From the NCBI GenBank assembly GCA_030591195.1, contig JAUVBO010000123.1:1-7178 (forward strand): a stretch of 7,178 nucleotides of DNA, given 5' to 3'. Below, one piece after another: positions 6,976 through 7,178 of this stretch. Source of the stretch: Pseudomonadota bacterium. Its GTDB lineage: Bacteria; Myxococcota; Polyangia; GCA-2747355; JACKDQ01. The translations under genes and the position numbers were made by a program. The notes under the pieces were generated by a model that was not told the origin of the DNA, ran no database searches, and worked only from the letters and a program-made list of their open reading frames with translations. Each line of letters starts with the position of its first letter. The stretch's first letter is position 1.

Positions 6976-7178
6976 CGCTCAAACAGGCGCGCCATTCTCC
7001 GCGCATGTCCGCGGTGCTCGCTGGCCTCTGCTGGAGAACGCGGTTTGCTGTCCGGAACCCCTGGCGGCCTTGGGGGTGCCAGAACTGGCAGGGGTGAGCG
7101 TCACTGCCCCGCGAAGTGGCACTCTTGACGGCGGCGGGGTGCCAGAACTGGCAGGGGTGAGCGTCACTGCCCCGCGAA
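6976..7178. other. Non-coding 203-base tail after the VIT-vWA gene
   Basis: No convincing gene is present. An inverted pair TTCTCC (6995-7000) and GGAGAA (7033-7038) is 32 bases apart, and ACCCC (7057-7061) with GGGGT (7073-7077) could form a small hairpin, but neither is followed by a T-tract, so no clear intrinsic terminator is seen. The right half is occupied by the 43-bp direct repeats described separately. Confidence 0.7.
7073..7178. repeat. Two perfect 43-bp direct repeats with internal inverted repeats
   Basis: Copy 1 is 7073-7115 and copy 2 is 7136-7178; they are identical at all 43 positions and separated by 20 bases, a period of 63 bp. Copy 2 touches the window edge, so the array may continue. 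Each copy contains the inverted repeat TGCCAGAACTGGCA (7077-7090 and 7140-7153). An overlapping one follows: GGCAG, a GGG bulge, TGA, loop GCG, TCA, CTGCC (7087-7108 in copy 1). The two structures share the GGCA segment and so exclude each other. The bases before copy 1 (7057-7068) resemble part of the spacer (7121-7132) at nine of twelve positions, hinting at an older, decayed repeat unit. It could be an intergenic palindromic repeat family, a protein-binding array or a minisatellite. The 20-base spacer and 43-base repeat do not fit a CRISPR array. Confidence 0.85.

Noticed and set aside
6979..7167. Minus-strand open frame through the 43-bp repeats, coding a repeated TLTPASSGTP peptide
   Set aside because: The repeat stays in frame because the period is 63 bp, but there is no ribosome site visible, the start would be GTG inside the repeat at the window edge, and composition looks random. 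It could be revisited if the frame continues beyond the window.
7073..7178. CRISPR array
   Set aside because: Only two repeats of 43 bp with a 20-base spacer, and part of the spacer resembles the DNA before copy 1 rather than being unique. No cas gene is present in the window.

Overview
The window is about 70% G+C by eye and carries three intact-looking genes and one interrupted gene. All fit a Gram-negative bacterium with a complex envelope, most likely a member of the Myxococcota (former Deltaproteobacteria). The pointers are a secreted Cys-rich modular lipoprotein, a Hanks-type Ser/Thr kinase with a single membrane span, and a VIT-vWA protein ending in a thrombospondin type 3 segment and an OmpA peptidoglycan-binding domain. 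The lineage is an inference from gene style, not from a marker gene. No RNA gene, insertion sequence, CRISPR array or phage gene was seen.

Layout. Positions 1-2166 (minus) hold the N-terminal 722 codons of a large Cys-rich lipoprotein whose C-terminus lies off the left edge. A 136-base divergent spacer (2167-2302) separates it from a plus-strand Ser/Thr kinase (2303-3916). The kinase has all the core catalytic motifs but is cut by an in-frame TAG at 2765-2767, directly before the DFG motif. Its 3' end converges, with a 15-base gap, on a small minus-strand TerB-like gene (3932-4297). A second divergent spacer (4298-4440) leads to the 844-residue VIT-vWA-TSP3-OmpA protein (4441-6975). The last 203 bases are non-coding and contain two perfect 43-bp direct repeats, 63 bp apart, running into the right edge.

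How the genes may work together. Three of the four products have parts outside the cytoplasm: a lipid-anchored Cys-rich protein, a kinase with a Pro/Ala/Lys-rich tail beyond its membrane span, and a secreted adhesion-type protein that may dock on peptidoglycan. This suggests an envelope or surface function, but the genes alternate in strand and do not form an operon, so a shared pathway is only a hypothesis.

Points most worth a second look: the amber codon in an otherwise well-kept kinase, together with a Cys replacing the first Gly of its nucleotide-binding loop; the VIT-vWA-TSP3-OmpA fusion, whose OmpA domain lacks the usual diaminopimelate-binding Asp; and the terminal direct repeats, which can form two mutually exclusive hairpins.
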